Position numbers and translations under genes: made by a program
Part shown: positions 21,748 to 32,456 of the stretch, piece after piece
How positions within the stretch are numbered: the stretch's first letter is position 1
How the letters are laid out: every line of letters starts with the position of its first letter
Notes under the pieces: generated by a model
Seen by the model: only the letters and a program-made list of their open reading frames with translations
The model's database searches: none
What the model was told of the DNA's origin: nothing
Source: Symbiodinium natans
Lineage: Eukaryota; Sar; Dinophyceae; Suessiales; Symbiodiniaceae
Direction: 5' to 3'
Length of the DNA stretch: 64,000 bases
Assembly: GCA_905221605.1 (NCBI GenBank)
Contig: CAJNDS010001435.1
Location: 38,501 to 102,500, forward strand

Positions 21748-22925
21748 GCACTGGTATACTTGAAAAAAACAGAAAAAAGGGATCCCAAATCGCCAAGAAG
21801 GTGGCGGATGAGGGCGGCCACCTGGCCGCCGAAGCTTCTCGATACCATCGCCAATGTCGGAGCCCTCAACACCTCCTCTCTGAGGGCGTTGGCAAAAGCT
21901 TTTTTTTGGTCTTACTTAACTATTTTATATTTTCTATTTTATGTAAATATACATATGCATATAAATAAAAAAGAATATATATATATATATGTATATATAT
22001 ATACACCCTTTATGAAGCAGAGGGAGTTGTTTTGGAAAAAAGCAGGATTGGGGAAGTTAAAACACCCAACATCACAGCCAACACGCCACCGCTGCAGCAG
22101 AAGCCACTACTGATGAAGCTTGGGGTCTTGGGCTTATCGGGCACAGGGCTTAAGCTCCTTCATCCCGTGTAGCATGACGGCTGGGCCCAGGTAAAAGGCC
22201 GCCGCGATCGGCAGCCACCAAGCCCAGTGTGCGAGCATTAGCACAAACCCCAACCAAAACATGCCCACACCGACTTCAAGGAAGCGCCAGAGCTTGACCA
22301 CCAGGCCATTTTTCCGAAATGCCTGGCTGACTAGCAGCTTGGCACCCTCTAAGAAGGGCTCGGCCCCGTTTGCATGGCGGCTCCGCCTCAGAAGGCACTT
22401 TCGCTCCAGGCGTACCTCTGCGTAGGCGAGCAGGGCCGCCAAGGTTGGCATCAGCCAGGCACGCCAGTCTGTCATGGTGCTCACCATGGTGGCCTGGACA
22501 GTTGCATAGGCAATCCAAAAGTCCCGAGCATCGGGGTTCTGAAGGAGGTCCAGGAGCGGTATGCCGGTTTCGTCTTGCCATCGAATGTCGCCCCCACAGC
22601 TCGACCAGAGCTGCAACAAGGGCTGGGTCAGCTCTCCGGGATTGCGGCAGCTCAGGCTTAGTGCGGCTCGTCTCAGGGCGCTGTTGGTAGAGTCGGTATC
22701 GACTGTATAGTTACATCCCAGCTGAACAAGGATCTCACAGTCCAACTGGGGGCTACCCCTGCTGACATCGATGCTGCAATTCTCAAGCAGCTGCTGCAGG
22801 TCGCCCACGCCGCCAAGCGAAGCCGATTGCAGCTCCTTCTCGGAGCAGGCTACGGCGCCGCAGCGAAGCCATGGCAGCAAGGCCAAAGGCAGAAACGACG
22901 TGGGCTTCAGCCCCAAACCTCCCAT
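18968..22925 (-). CDS. Multi-pass membrane protein in about 11 exons, unknown family
   Basis: Begins at the ATG ending at 22925 with a signal peptide (FLPLALLPWLRCGAVA then CS). Predicted exons: 22145-22925, 21760-21898, about 21200-21637, about 20949-21060, 20632-20762, 20446-20512, 20286-20336, 20030-20185, about 19730-19861, about 19339-19617 and 18968-19080 (stop TAG). Donors seen: GT, one GA (20286), one GC (20030). Hydrophobic segments include MFWLGFVLMLAHWAWWLPIA, GIFSFMYGGLFWGLII, CLVGVYWASLLGVIL, FASCMAFVLVRGVV and CITAYSLFFAVNAA. An acidic tail (FDVESDAAEASSDVLHHADE) and RDAQEIRLDVAEPPSSAEKA follow. The extracellular N-terminal part has weak ankyrin-like helices. Several joins keep one frame, for example INTIFC|FLLVRQYWF. 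The exon 3 to 4 join and the last two exons are uncertain, and it could be two genes. Confidence 0.6.
20763..20876. mobile_element. Inverted-repeat element F5 forming most of an intron
   Basis: A 12-bp perfect terminal inverted repeat, CTTGGTGGCCCA / TGGGCCACCAAG. On the minus strand its end CCACCAAG supplies the AG acceptor of the membrane-gene intron at 20763-20948. Together with the adjoining telomere-like array it is bounded by GAAAC (20758-20762 and 20944-20948). Confidence 0.8.
20880..20941 (-). repeat. (CCCTAAA)8-9 array inside the same intron
   Basis: Nearly perfect units filling the remainder of the intron at 20763-20948. On the transcribed strand it reads TTTAGGG, just after the donor GTTTCTGG. 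Confidence 0.93.
21638..21755. repeat. TA/ATCTAT microsatellite forming an intron
   Basis: About 118 bp of TA and TATC repeats. It makes up nearly all of the predicted intron between membrane-gene exons 21760-21898 and 21637. A second TA run lies at 21976-22004, in the preceding intron. Confidence 0.85.
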
Positions 22926-23075
22926 CCTCAGCGAGGGAGACCTTAAGCCTGAAGCCACGCCGGGATAAGAAAATGAGATAAGGACTGGAGTCCAGCTCCT
23001 GGGGCTGGTCCTTGGCGTTTCCCCACTCCCTTCCGTTCTGCCTCCTGCTTGGAATGCAGGGACTCCTCAACTCTC

Positions 23076-23190
23076 CCTAAAGGGCGGGTTCACGAACTTC
23101 AGGGACCCTAAAATAACCCTTAAGTCATAGGCCTCCCTCAACAAAATAAGGACCCCAAATAAGGTACCCACAACTACCGTAACCGCCAAA
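23076..23190. mobile_element. Degenerate F4-like element
   Basis: GGCGGGTTCACGAACTTCAG, then AAGGACCCCAAATAAGGTAC and ACCGTAACCGCC resemble the F4 ends and core, but are heavily diverged. It lies upstream of the membrane-gene start. Confidence 0.4.
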
Positions 23191-23196
23191 TGCGCT

Positions 23197-23294
23197 TAAA
23201 CCCTAAACCCTAAACCCTAAACCCTAAACCCTAAACCCTAAAACCCTAAAACCCTAAACCCTAAACCCTAAACCCTAAACCCTAAACCCTAAAT
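23197..23294 (-). repeat. (CCCTAAA)14 array
   Basis: About 14 units with two CCCTAAAA variants, immediately followed by the RPEEVLGG exon. Confidence 0.93.
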
Positions 23295-23305
23295 CACGCC
23301 TTCAC

Positions 23306-23377
23306 CTGCCTGCTGCCAGGGGGCCATCGCCTCCCAGAACTTCTTCTGGCCGAGTCGGCGCGGTCAGGGAGCGCACG
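23306..23377 (-). CDS. Small conserved exon, RPEEVLGGDG paralogue 1
   Basis: The frame VRSLTAPTRPEEVLGGDGPL, then AAG, matches AINAPARPEEVLGGDGLLAA at 31147-31218. In this frame the two copies differ at few residues, while the alternative frame (RRLGQKKF...) diverges, so selection on this frame is likely. Function unknown. Confidence 0.5.
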
Positions 23378-23960
23378 AACATCTGGCAACTCGACTTACT
23401 CCGGCCCGAGATTAAACCTCTAAACCCTAGAGAGAAAAGCATCTGCAGCTAGTTGCACTCTATTGGCCCGGTTGCAAGCACATGACTTATGTTGGTGCAA
23501 GGCAGGGAAGAAAAATACCACGCTCAACCTTGACAGTGCGTGGCAAGTGTTAAGTGTTGCCGGAGGAGGGTCTTCTCAGCCTGTGCTTGAGGCCAGGTTG
23601 TCGTGGATTCCCTGCTGAAGCCAACGCCGCCAGGGTGTTTAGGGTTTAGAGTTTAGGGTTTTGTTTTTGGGCACCCGCATAGCTGGACGAACCATCTTAG
23701 GGGTCAGGGTTCGTCACATTTGATATGCTGGCTACCGCAACGTTCCAGCGCAAACGCACAAGAGGCAAAGGCACAGAGGATTCCTCCGGATATTGGGCCC
23801 TAAACAGCCTAACCCCTAAACCCTAAACCTAAGCCCTAAACCATACAAAACCCGATACCCTAAACCTGTCAACCTTTATCAACTTCGGGAGGTGACTGCG
23901 CTCCTTGACAGGCCGATCAGCTTCATGCGCAAATGAGCAATCAGAGTTTCCCAGCTTTTC
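23378..23960. other. Short arrays and a possible tiny intron
   Basis: A TTTAGGG run at 23637-23661 ends in TTTTTGGGCACCCGCATAG (23668-23685), the recurrent motif described in the findings. Plus-strand frames on both sides are open (PAEANAA before; WTNHLRGQGSSHLICWLPQ after), so a roughly 50-nt intron is possible. Degenerate CCCTAAA near 23812-23866. Confidence 0.35.
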
Positions 23961-24215
23961 ATGGCATTAAGCCATTTGGGGATACGCGCCATGGTCGCAG
24001 AAAATAAAGGATGCATGGCAGAATTAGCCTTTGCCATCGCCTCCTACGCAGCAGGAGTGTGGGCCAAGGTGCTGAGAAAGATTGCGGACGCGAACCTCGT
24101 GGCTTGCAAGTTGATGACTCTGAAGCCACCAGGGAACTGCGACAGGAAAAGAGCTGTTGACGCTGAAGCCGCAGATCCAAAAATCTCAAATGGCTGCAGA
24201 TGCTCAGGGCTGATT
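23961..24215 (+). CDS. Candidate plus-strand exon, unknown protein
   Basis: An open frame with coding-like composition: MAELAFAIASYAAGVWAKVL, RKIADANLVACKLMTLKPPG, AVDAEAADPKISNGCRCSG. It runs into a TTTAGGG run that would hold the donor. The ATG at 24017 may be internal. No known domain. Confidence 0.42.
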
Positions 24216-24299
24216 AGGGCTTTGGGTTTAGGGTTTAGGGTTTTGGGGTCCAGGATTCGAGGAGGGTTGATGAAGTTGCAGCTCTGGACTTGAAAGCGT

Positions 24300-25885
24300 A
24301 GCGTTGAGTTGGGATTTAGTCGTGCAGGAATGCGGCTTTTCGGGTGGAGGTGGGGGATTGAAGGATAGGAATTCCCAACGCAACTCAAACGAAATGGTGC
24401 TCTCATTTCCAGCTTCATTCAAACACATGCTGGATTCTGGGTGCCTGAAGAGCAGAGGTGGTACCGCAGGTAGGTGTCTTTGCAGAATGCCTGGTAACCT
24501 CACGAAATCTCACGTGGCCGGTGCAGACGAACCAAACTTTCTACTGCCGAAGCAGTAGAAGTGGGAAGTCTTACTCAGGCAGCACACTTCACCTCAGCTC
24601 TCATCTGAAAAAAGGGCTCAGCTGCGAAATTTATACCTCCTCGCACCGAGCTTGACTTCAAAATACTTTGCGGTTGCTCCTTGGCCTTCTGGGCCACACA
24701 GACTTCTTGGCTTCAATTAGAACCCTTACCCTAAACCATGTGTTCCCAGTTGGTGGTGTTTACTGAACAGAACGATCACACGACTGGGCGACTCCTGGAT
24801 CCCATACCAGAGGTCCAACCCGGCTTTCAAGCCGATTTGCCGCTGCTGTCAGGGTACTTTGCAGGCTTCTTGTGTGCTACAGCTGGTGAACTAAACTCTT
24901 TGAGTGAACCCTAACCCTAAACCCCAAATACCAAACACCGTCTCAGCTTCAGTCTGGTGCGCAGGCTTGACTGGGCCATCCTAGCACGATTGTGAGGGTC
25001 TAGAGTCTACAGCCTACGGGCATGAAATGGTCCTTCAGCCTTAAACCTAAAGGCCGAAATCATTAGAGGTGCTGGAGGGTTTCAGCTTCAGTGTTGGGGT
25101 CGGGTCGGACGTGTAGTCGAGGAGTCAGGACTTAGCACTGGCTGTGTGGCCACATTGAACCAACGGAGCAAGAAGCGTGTGACAAAAAATGCGGTTACCG
25201 GCCCTTGCCTGGCACAATTGTTGTGCTACGTCAGGATCAGTTGTGTTGGGTTCTTATAAGAAGAAAGGCATCACTTGGGGCACTGTTCGCGGACCCTGAT
25301 GTAGAACAGAAACTCGCTGCAGAGCCCTGGCTTTGCTAAAAAGCTTTCATTTTAAGCAAGAATGCAGAATCGAACTGGCATATTATGCTCTTTTATATTT
25401 TTTCGCTCGGTTCTGCTACTGTAGCATGATATGTTCTGAGAATGTATTGCTACAGTTTTATAAGCCATACTTCCTTGACGCAGATTGCAACTCCACTCCT
25501 GCGGCTCTGGCGAATCGTGTCCGAATGAGCTAGCCACAAGATAGATATAGATAGATAGATATATGTATATATATATATATATATACGTAGAAACATGATT
25601 AAGCATAACGACCATAAGAAGGACCGTAAGAATGAGAACAACGGACCATAGCCCGGTCTTTTTCGACTTGTGGTGTTGAAAGATTAAAAAAGAAGCCTTG
25701 CCTTGCCTTGGCTCGGCAAAAGCAGGAGGGGGTGCCAACGAGCAGGAGCTGTTCATCATCGAAAACGAAGTCCGCCATTTTTTTTGCTGAGCGCTCGTTT
25801 CAATCTCGTGGATGGGACTAGTGGAATCCACACCACACCCTAGCAAAAATGGACAGCTTTTCTGGTTCTCAGCTTCCTTCCTTAC
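24300..25885. other. Mostly non-coding; AT-rich microsatellite
   Basis: An open plus frame at 24430-24558 (GGTAGRCLCRMPGNLTKSHV) is weak. An AT-richer patch lies at 25330-25470, and (GATA)/(TA) repeats at 25540-25586. The part next to 25886 may hold the next exon of the ankyrin gene, which I could not define. Confidence 0.35.
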
Positions 25886-27600
25886 CAGCTCCTGTGGCAC
25901 GCAGCGGGCCAAAAAGCTTTGCCGCACTTCCGAAGGTCACGAAAGGTCATAGGGTTCCACTGCCCGGAGAGGAGCTCAAGCACCTGTTCGGCAACAACCC
26001 CCCCTGGGAATGAGGTCTGCATAGATTATATAAGGGATAGGGTATAGGGTTGAGGGTTTAAGGCTAGCGTTGAGCTCTCTGCCGGGCCTTATGCTGCGAT
26101 CTGATGCGTTTGCTCGGATGCGCAGCGGGGGCCGGGTTGCATGTGCCGGGGCTGCAGCTGGGTGCCCGATAAGAATTGCAATACTCTTGGTTTTACTGCT
26201 ATACAGAGCTACTGCGGGATCAGGATCCACAAGGGTGAACAATATTTGGGCCGCAAATAGGGGTGCATTAATGGAGGTACTCCGTTGTGCAATGCCCATT
26301 TCGACTAGTTGCTTCTAGAATGTCTGGGGCGAGAGGAGGAATGTGAGCTTAGGGCTTCGGGTTGAGGGAGTTCATCCTGCGTATCACACTCTTGCTATAC
26401 TGCAGGGCTGCCAGGTCACTGAGCGGTGTGAGCCAAACTGGTTGGCGGCAGCTGCCACGTCCACTGCCCTCCGGCCAATCGATGTCCTCCATCCCAAACA
26501 CTCAGATAGAGTTCAGAACCTCAACATTCGTTCTCAACGTGCGAGCACTATTTTTAAGGTCCCGGCCTCCTCTGTAACAAAGGCCACCAGATGGGAACCC
26601 TAAACCCTAAACCCTAACTGTTTGCAAAAGAAGGGCTTTCAGAGCTCACTGACATCAGACTCTTAAATGAAGGGGGCCTCCTTGATGTGAAGTGAGGTGG
26701 CTGCTCTGGGCCTCTTATTCAAAACCTTTAGGGTTTAGGGTTTAGGGTTTAGGGTTTAGGGTAGTACAAGAAATCCGGATCCTGGGCCATGGTTTGGGAC
26801 ATGCAGCCCGAAAGCCTAAATGGGGCAGTGCTTGCCGAGGAGGGTTTAATAACAGTGCCCTGAATTTCAAACAGATGCTTCAGGGGCTAGACTCGGGAGT
26901 AACCTAGGAAGAAAAAGGGTACCCTTTTTGGTTTTAAGGGGTTCTTTTTGGGAACCCCAACCCTAAAAAAAGGAAGACAAAACGGGCCTACTCCCCGGGC
27001 CCGGGGGGGTGTAGGGGAAGCTTGGGGCGCCGCCTGCGCACCCTGAACATGCGGGCGGGCGCTCCTCTTCTGGGGGTCGGCTCCTTCTCGGAGAAGCTCG
27101 CTGACCAGCTGAGGATCTCCTTTCCCCCCCCCCCCAATGACCCAAAAGAAAAGTTCCGTTTGCCTATCGCCCCAATTTGGGGGGGGGGGGGGGGCAAGGA
27201 GGGGGGGAAGAAGGGGGGGATGGGGGGGGGGGGATGAAAGCAGCGAAAGCAGTGGGGGCCTTGTCGGGGTGCGGCGCCTGGCTAAGTAATCATGCCCAGG
27301 TACCCTGTTGCGCCGCCAGGTGAAGCGGGTACAGGGACTCCGTGCGGTGCAGCGAGAAGCGTTTGCCAGGGCGCGGCGTGTTGACTTCGGTGAAGCCATT
27401 CCTTGAACCGGGCTACACAGCATGCGTGCATAAATGAAGATGCGGGAACGGTTAAGTGCGGGGAAAACCTTCAGAGTTCTTGGCGTCACGTGAATGCGAG
27501 CTGAGTCAGGTCTGAAAACTATTGCTGCGGGCCTTTCCATGAATTGGAGGACCCGCTCCCTTTGCTTCTCGCGAATCTGCTCGCGACGCTCACCTGGCAT
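25886..27600 (-). CDS. Ankyrin-repeat plus F-box-like protein, paralogue B
   Basis: Exons 27533-27600, 27304-27401, 27065-27119, 26420-26486 and 25886-25983 (68, 98, 55, 67 and 98 bp). The start MPGERREQIREKQRERVLQF is followed by MERNGFTEVNTPRPGKRFSL, LYPLHLAAQQGDPQLVSELL, REGADPQKRTSIGRRAVDVA, AAANQFGSHRS and VLELLSGQWNPMTFRDLRKC. The donors are GC, GT, GA, GT, GT, the same series as in paralogue A, so the non-canonical sites predate the duplication. The intron between exons 3 and 4 holds an F8 repeat, and the one between exons 2 and 3 holds a G-rich tract. Role as in paralogue A. The 3' exons were not found. Confidence 0.75.
26888..26995. mobile_element. Dispersed repeat, family F8, in an ankyrin-gene intron
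   Basis: GAGTAACCTAGGAAGAAAAA, GGGTACCCTTTTTGGTTTT and GGGCCTACTCC match 4885-4988. Absent from the matching intron of paralogue A. Confidence 0.7.
27124..27236. repeat. Poly-C / poly-G tracts in an intron
   Basis: C runs at 27124-27134 and G runs at 27178-27194 and 27205-27233 on the same strand, so the transcript could fold back. It lies between exons 2 and 3 of paralogue B. Confidence 0.85.
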
Positions 27601-27820
27601 ATAGCTATGTTCTTATATTGCTTTCTTAGTAGATTACTATATAATTCTGCTATCATATTTCCATATTGTCATATCATTATATTCTTGTAATATCATACAT
27701 CTTCCCCGAGCCCATTTAGGGTAGGCTTGAAGCTCCGACTTTATCTCTAGGATCAGTTACAGGTAGGGTTTAGGGTTTAGGGTTTAGGGTTTAGGGTTCA
27801 GGGTTTAGGGTTTAGGGCTT
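27601..27820. repeat. AT-rich patch and TTTAGGG array
   Basis: AT-rich 27603-27695 with ATTCTT/ATATC repeats upstream of the ankyrin start, then about seven TTTAGGG units at 27767-27818. Confidence 0.7.
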
Positions 27821-27927
27821 CATATGGTGCGACATTAGGGGCACCATATTGGGGTCCTTCTTATAAGGGAATCCTATTATTTGGGGGTTTATTTTAGGGT
27901 CCCTATTTTCGTTAACCCTCCATATGG
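27821..27927. mobile_element. MITE-like element, family F4
   Basis: Ends CATATGGTGCGAC and TTCGTTAACCCTCCATATG, interior TTATAAGGGAATCCTATTAT. It is in the reverse orientation to the copy at 30891-30999. Confidence 0.75.
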
Positions 27928-28038
27928 GCCCTTAACAAGGGGGCCCTCAGACTATCTGGAGAGGCTTGGGCTATGGCCATGGTTGCATCTTCGCCAAGGG
28001 TGCAATTGGCTAGAGGTAGGTACGCCATATCATGGAAC

Positions 28039-30385
28039 CCTGGGTAAACAGGACCGCGCACGAATCGCATACTTGCGACATGAACCGGTCGAGCTGGCCT
28101 GTCAGGGGCGAAAATGTTTAGTCAAACCCAAAACCCAAAACCCAAAACCCTAAACTTAAACCCTAAACCCTAAACCCTAAACCCTAAACCCTAAACCCTA
28201 AACCCATATTGGTGAGTGCGTTCGCTGGCCTTCCGCACCATGGGCTCCTCCGGCAGACCGTCGTCCTCTGGGCTTTCAGGCCCCTACCAAGTCAAGCCTT
28301 AAACCCTCGGTTTAAGGTTTAGGGTTTAGGGTTAGGGTTTAGGGTTTAGGGTTTAGGGTTTAGGGATGAAAGGGTTTAGGGTTTAGGGTTTAGGGTTTAG
28401 GGTTTAGGGTTTAGGGTTTAGGGTGGGTTTAGGGTTAGGGTTTAGGGTTTAGGGTTTCGGGAGCCGTAGTCTTCCTGGGTGTCCCATGTGAACTCTGGAC
28501 ATGGTCCGAGGCTTTGCTGCGCTGTTGCTTGTGAGTCGCAGTGGTCAAGGCAACAAGTACCCAGTGCCCCGGGACTTCAAGTGAAAATCAACGGGAAGGC
28601 AAGAGCTCTTGTAGTTGAGAAGTCGGTGAAGATTCAGGCACAATGAAAACATGCAACTGCGCCAACACGAATGGGCAAAAACATCAGCTAAGACAGCTCA
28701 AGCCCACTCTAAAACAGTTTTTGGGAAGTCCCATCAACACGGCCTCCCCCCACCCCCCCCCCCCGCCCTTCAACCACACGGCTGAGCATGCATGCAACTG
28801 CGTTTACGGTTACCAGAACTTTGCAAGTGAGCCCGAACATTGTTGCTTCGCAATGTCTAGGAGCAGCATATGATAGAGAACAAGAAGAACCCTCACAAAC
28901 GTCGCGCCCGATTATGTGTTTGGCTGTTTTTGTAGAACTCCATAGACAAGAAGAAACAAACAACAATACACCCCAAATCAACACTCGGATGCTTTCCAGA
29001 ATGATGGCAAACAAGAACATCTTTCTCAGCGGTGTAGTAGACCCCGTGCCGAGCTTGTTGTAATCGCCCGGACCCTAAACCTCCTAAACCTCCTAAACCT
29101 CCGAAACCTCCGAAACCTCCGAAACCTCCTAAACCTCCTAAACCTCCTAAACCTCCTAAACCTCCTAAACCTCCTAAACCTCCTAAACCTTGCGGCCTCT
29201 TCATCCTCCTCTGTTGTGATCGATAGGCGGAACGGCCACTCGTCTTCGCAGGTCGTGGAGGCCGCAGCAGAGGGCGTCAACTGCGCAGGCGGTGGCTTTA
29301 GCATTTAGGGTTTAGGGGGTTTAGGGTTTAGGGGGTTTAGGGGGTTTAGGGGGTTTAGGGGGTTTAGGGGGTTTAGGGTTCAGGGTTTAGGGGTTTAGAG
29401 TTTAGGGTTCAGGGTTTTTCTGGCTTAGAGTTGCACGCGACGAGAGCTGGAGAGATGCGTGAGGGGAGCCGACAATTGCGTATGGCGCTGGCTTTTCTCG
29501 CCCCGAGGACGTTCTGCGAGGGGCAAAGGTTTTTTTATTGCTTAAGAACCCCCAAAATAGAAATGTTCTTCCTTATTAAGGATAATATCGGGATTCTCAT
29601 TTTCTATTCTTTTGGTTCTTAAGCAAATAGTAGCTATGGGTGGTAAGCCTATGGTGCCGACTGAGCTCGCGAAACGAGGGGGCAACAAAGTGGGCCCTAT
29701 AAACCCGAAACACCTAAAAACCCTCAAGCCAAAAAAACCTAAATCCGAAGAACCCTCAAAAACCCAAACCCTCACATCATCTCACATCTACACACGTCTG
29801 CCGTGCATCTGAAAAGTGCCTGGCAGGTGCCCCAGATGAAGACCTCGCCCTCCCGGCAACGCGACTTGCAGGTTCGTGGGTAGTTAGAAGTAGGTTTATA
29901 AGCAGGGTAACTTTACTTATCACCCCATTTAGGGGTACTTATCACCCTAGTTGATGTAGGTATAAGTATGGTACCTATACTTATAACTCTACCTAGGGGG
30001 GTACTTAGAACTCTACTTATCAGTACCCTTATACTACCCATACGAAACTCCAAGTAAGGCCGACGGTGGCTTCTAAGCCAAGGCACGGAGTGAAAGCTCC
30101 GATGGCTATCCGTGCGGGTGCCTCAGCTTCGGCCATGCTCCAAAACCCTAAACCCTAAACCCTAAACCCTTGACCCTTAACCCTAAACCCCGGCGGTAAG
30201 AGTTGTTTGCTGCGGGTGCTTTTATTTTTCCAACCAGAAGGGCTCCTCCCACCTTCTAACCTCAAGAATCCCTGAAGCTTGCATGAACCTCCTCCCCCTC
30301 CTTGCAGATGGAGTGCCGTGGTCTTCACAGGTCGCGGGCTCACTGACATTGACCAACATTTTGCATTCGGACCCATCGAGTCGGC
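28039..30385 (-). CDS. Acidic protein exon set, paralogue B
   Basis: Predicted exons: 30306-30385 (GRLDGSECKMLVNVSEPATC), 29189-29280 (LTPSAAASTTCEDEWPFRLS, ITTEEDEEAA), 28230-28272 (PEDDGLPEEPMVRK) and 28039-28098 (GQLDRFMSQVCDSCAVLF). They are collinear with 15363-17370. The second exon lacks most of the Glu/Asp run of paralogue A, and its donor AAG|GTTTAGG coincides with the edge of a 9-bp CCTCCTAAA repeat array. The third exon is one base shorter than its paralogue at the 5' side, so this copy may be damaged or use a different acceptor. Confidence 0.52.
28144..28460. repeat. Tail-to-tail telomere-like arrays
   Basis: CCCTAAA at 28144-28206 (one CTTAAA variant) and TTTAGGG at 28313-28460, interrupted by short unique pieces, flank an acidic-gene exon. 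Their relative orientation is the reverse of the 11.0-11.4 kb pair. Confidence 0.92.
29073..29189. repeat. (CCTCCTAAA)13 nine-base repeat
   Basis: A 9-bp variant of the telomere-like unit, with CCTCCGAAA variants. It begins at the predicted donor of the second acidic exon. Because 9 is a multiple of 3, its frames stay open as Gly/Leu or Arg repeats, which are not genes. Confidence 0.9.
29304..29420 (+). repeat. TTTAGGGGG variant array
   Basis: A mix of TTTAGGG and TTTAGGGGG units directly upstream of the second acidic exon of block B. Confidence 0.9.
29538..29627. mobile_element. MITE-like element, family F3
   Basis: Ends ATTGCTTAAGAACCCCCAAA and TTTTGGTTCTTAAGCAAATA are inverted repeats; the interior is AT-rich. 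Confidence 0.82.
29865..30054. mobile_element. MITE-like element, family F2, long copy
   Basis: About 190 bp, with ends CTTGCAGGTTCGTGGGTAG and CTACCCATACGAAACTCCAAG. The interior repeats GGGGTACTTATCACCC and its inverse, suggesting internal duplication or two nested copies. Confidence 0.72.
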
Positions 30386-30404
30386 CTCGGGAGGGTAAGC
30401 CCTG

Positions 30405-30535
30405 GCATCTTAAGCTCCTAGTTGCTGAGTTCATTAGCCCCCCCAAACAGTGTGTAAACTTTCAGTTCGATGGGGGATTAGAGTATCCCAAAAAGTGTAA
30501 AGTGTGCTCACTCAGCTACTAAGAGCTTTAGATGC
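30405..30535. mobile_element. MITE-like element, family F7, intact ends
   Basis: Terminal inverted repeat of about 26 bp: GCATCTTAAGCTCCTAGTTG at the left against GCATCTAAAGCTCTTAGTAG in reverse complement at the right. It lies just upstream of the first acidic exon of block B. Confidence 0.78.
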
Positions 30536-30604
30536 TGCGGAGATCGCATTTCGTGGACGCCACGACGACGCTTAGGGCAAGTTTTGGGGTTCATGGGGTG
30601 AACA

Positions 30605-30712
30605 CTTGGAGGTCCATGGGTAGTCATAAGTGAGAATCTAAGCATGGTAACTAAGCTTATGACCCTATTTAGGGGTACTTGTAACCCAACTTGTAAGTGC
30701 CCTTTTCGTAGC
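30605..30712. mobile_element. MITE-like element, family F2 (right end lost)
   Basis: Left end CTTGGAGGTCCATGGGTAGT, interior GACCCTATTTAGGGGTACTT. The right end is not matched. Confidence 0.6.
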
Positions 30713-30890
30713 AGTCATCACGCCACTCGAGCTCTGTTGTATCTCTGATTCCTGCCTTCAAGTCCCCGTTCAAGCTTTTCCCGGCAACCTGTAAACTGGA
30801 TAAAGCTAGATGCCAGTACCTCAAAGGCTTGAGAAGCTTCACCGCAAGAAAGTCCAGCTACGCGCTCTGTGACCGGATGTCGGGGCAACC

Positions 30891-30999
30891 ATATGGGGGT
30901 TTACGAAAATGGGGGACCCCTAATATAGATCCCCAAATAGTAGGATTCCCTTATAATCAGGACCCCAAAAAGGTACCCTCATATCGTAAACCCCCATAT
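30891..30999. mobile_element. MITE-like element, family F4, intact ends
   Basis: Ends ATATGGGGGTTTACGA and TCGTAAACCCCCATAT are a perfect inverted repeat of 16 bp or so. The interior GGACCCCTAATATAGATCCC and CAAATAGTAGGATTCCCTTA is the family signature. Confidence 0.88.
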
Positions 31000-31146
31000 C
31001 AACGCGGAATGTTCGCCAACTCCCGGAAAGGTGGTGGAGAAAGCTGGGAGGGCATCCTGCAAGGAAATAACTCGGACGTACCCTTAATAAACTCACCCAA
31101 AACCCTAAACCTTAAGGCCTAAACCCTAAACCTTAAACCCCAGACC

Positions 31147-31218
31147 ATCCTGCAGCCAAGAGGCCGTCGCCGCCAAGAACTTCTTCTGGCCGAGCCGGCG
31201 CGTTTATCGCGAGCACAG
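31147..31218 (-). CDS. Small conserved exon, RPEEVLGGDG paralogue 2
   Basis: AINAPARPEEVLGGDGLLAA, then GW, is homologous to 23306-23377. It follows a degenerate CCCTAAA run (31099-31139) as paralogue 1 does. Confidence 0.48.
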
Positions 31219-31219
31219 G

Positions 31220-32456
<1,237 letters not shown>

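Noticed and set aside
29026-29204. Gly-Leu-Gly-Gly and Arg-Arg-Phe repeat proteins
   Set aside because: Both are frames of the CCTCCTAAA nine-base repeat.
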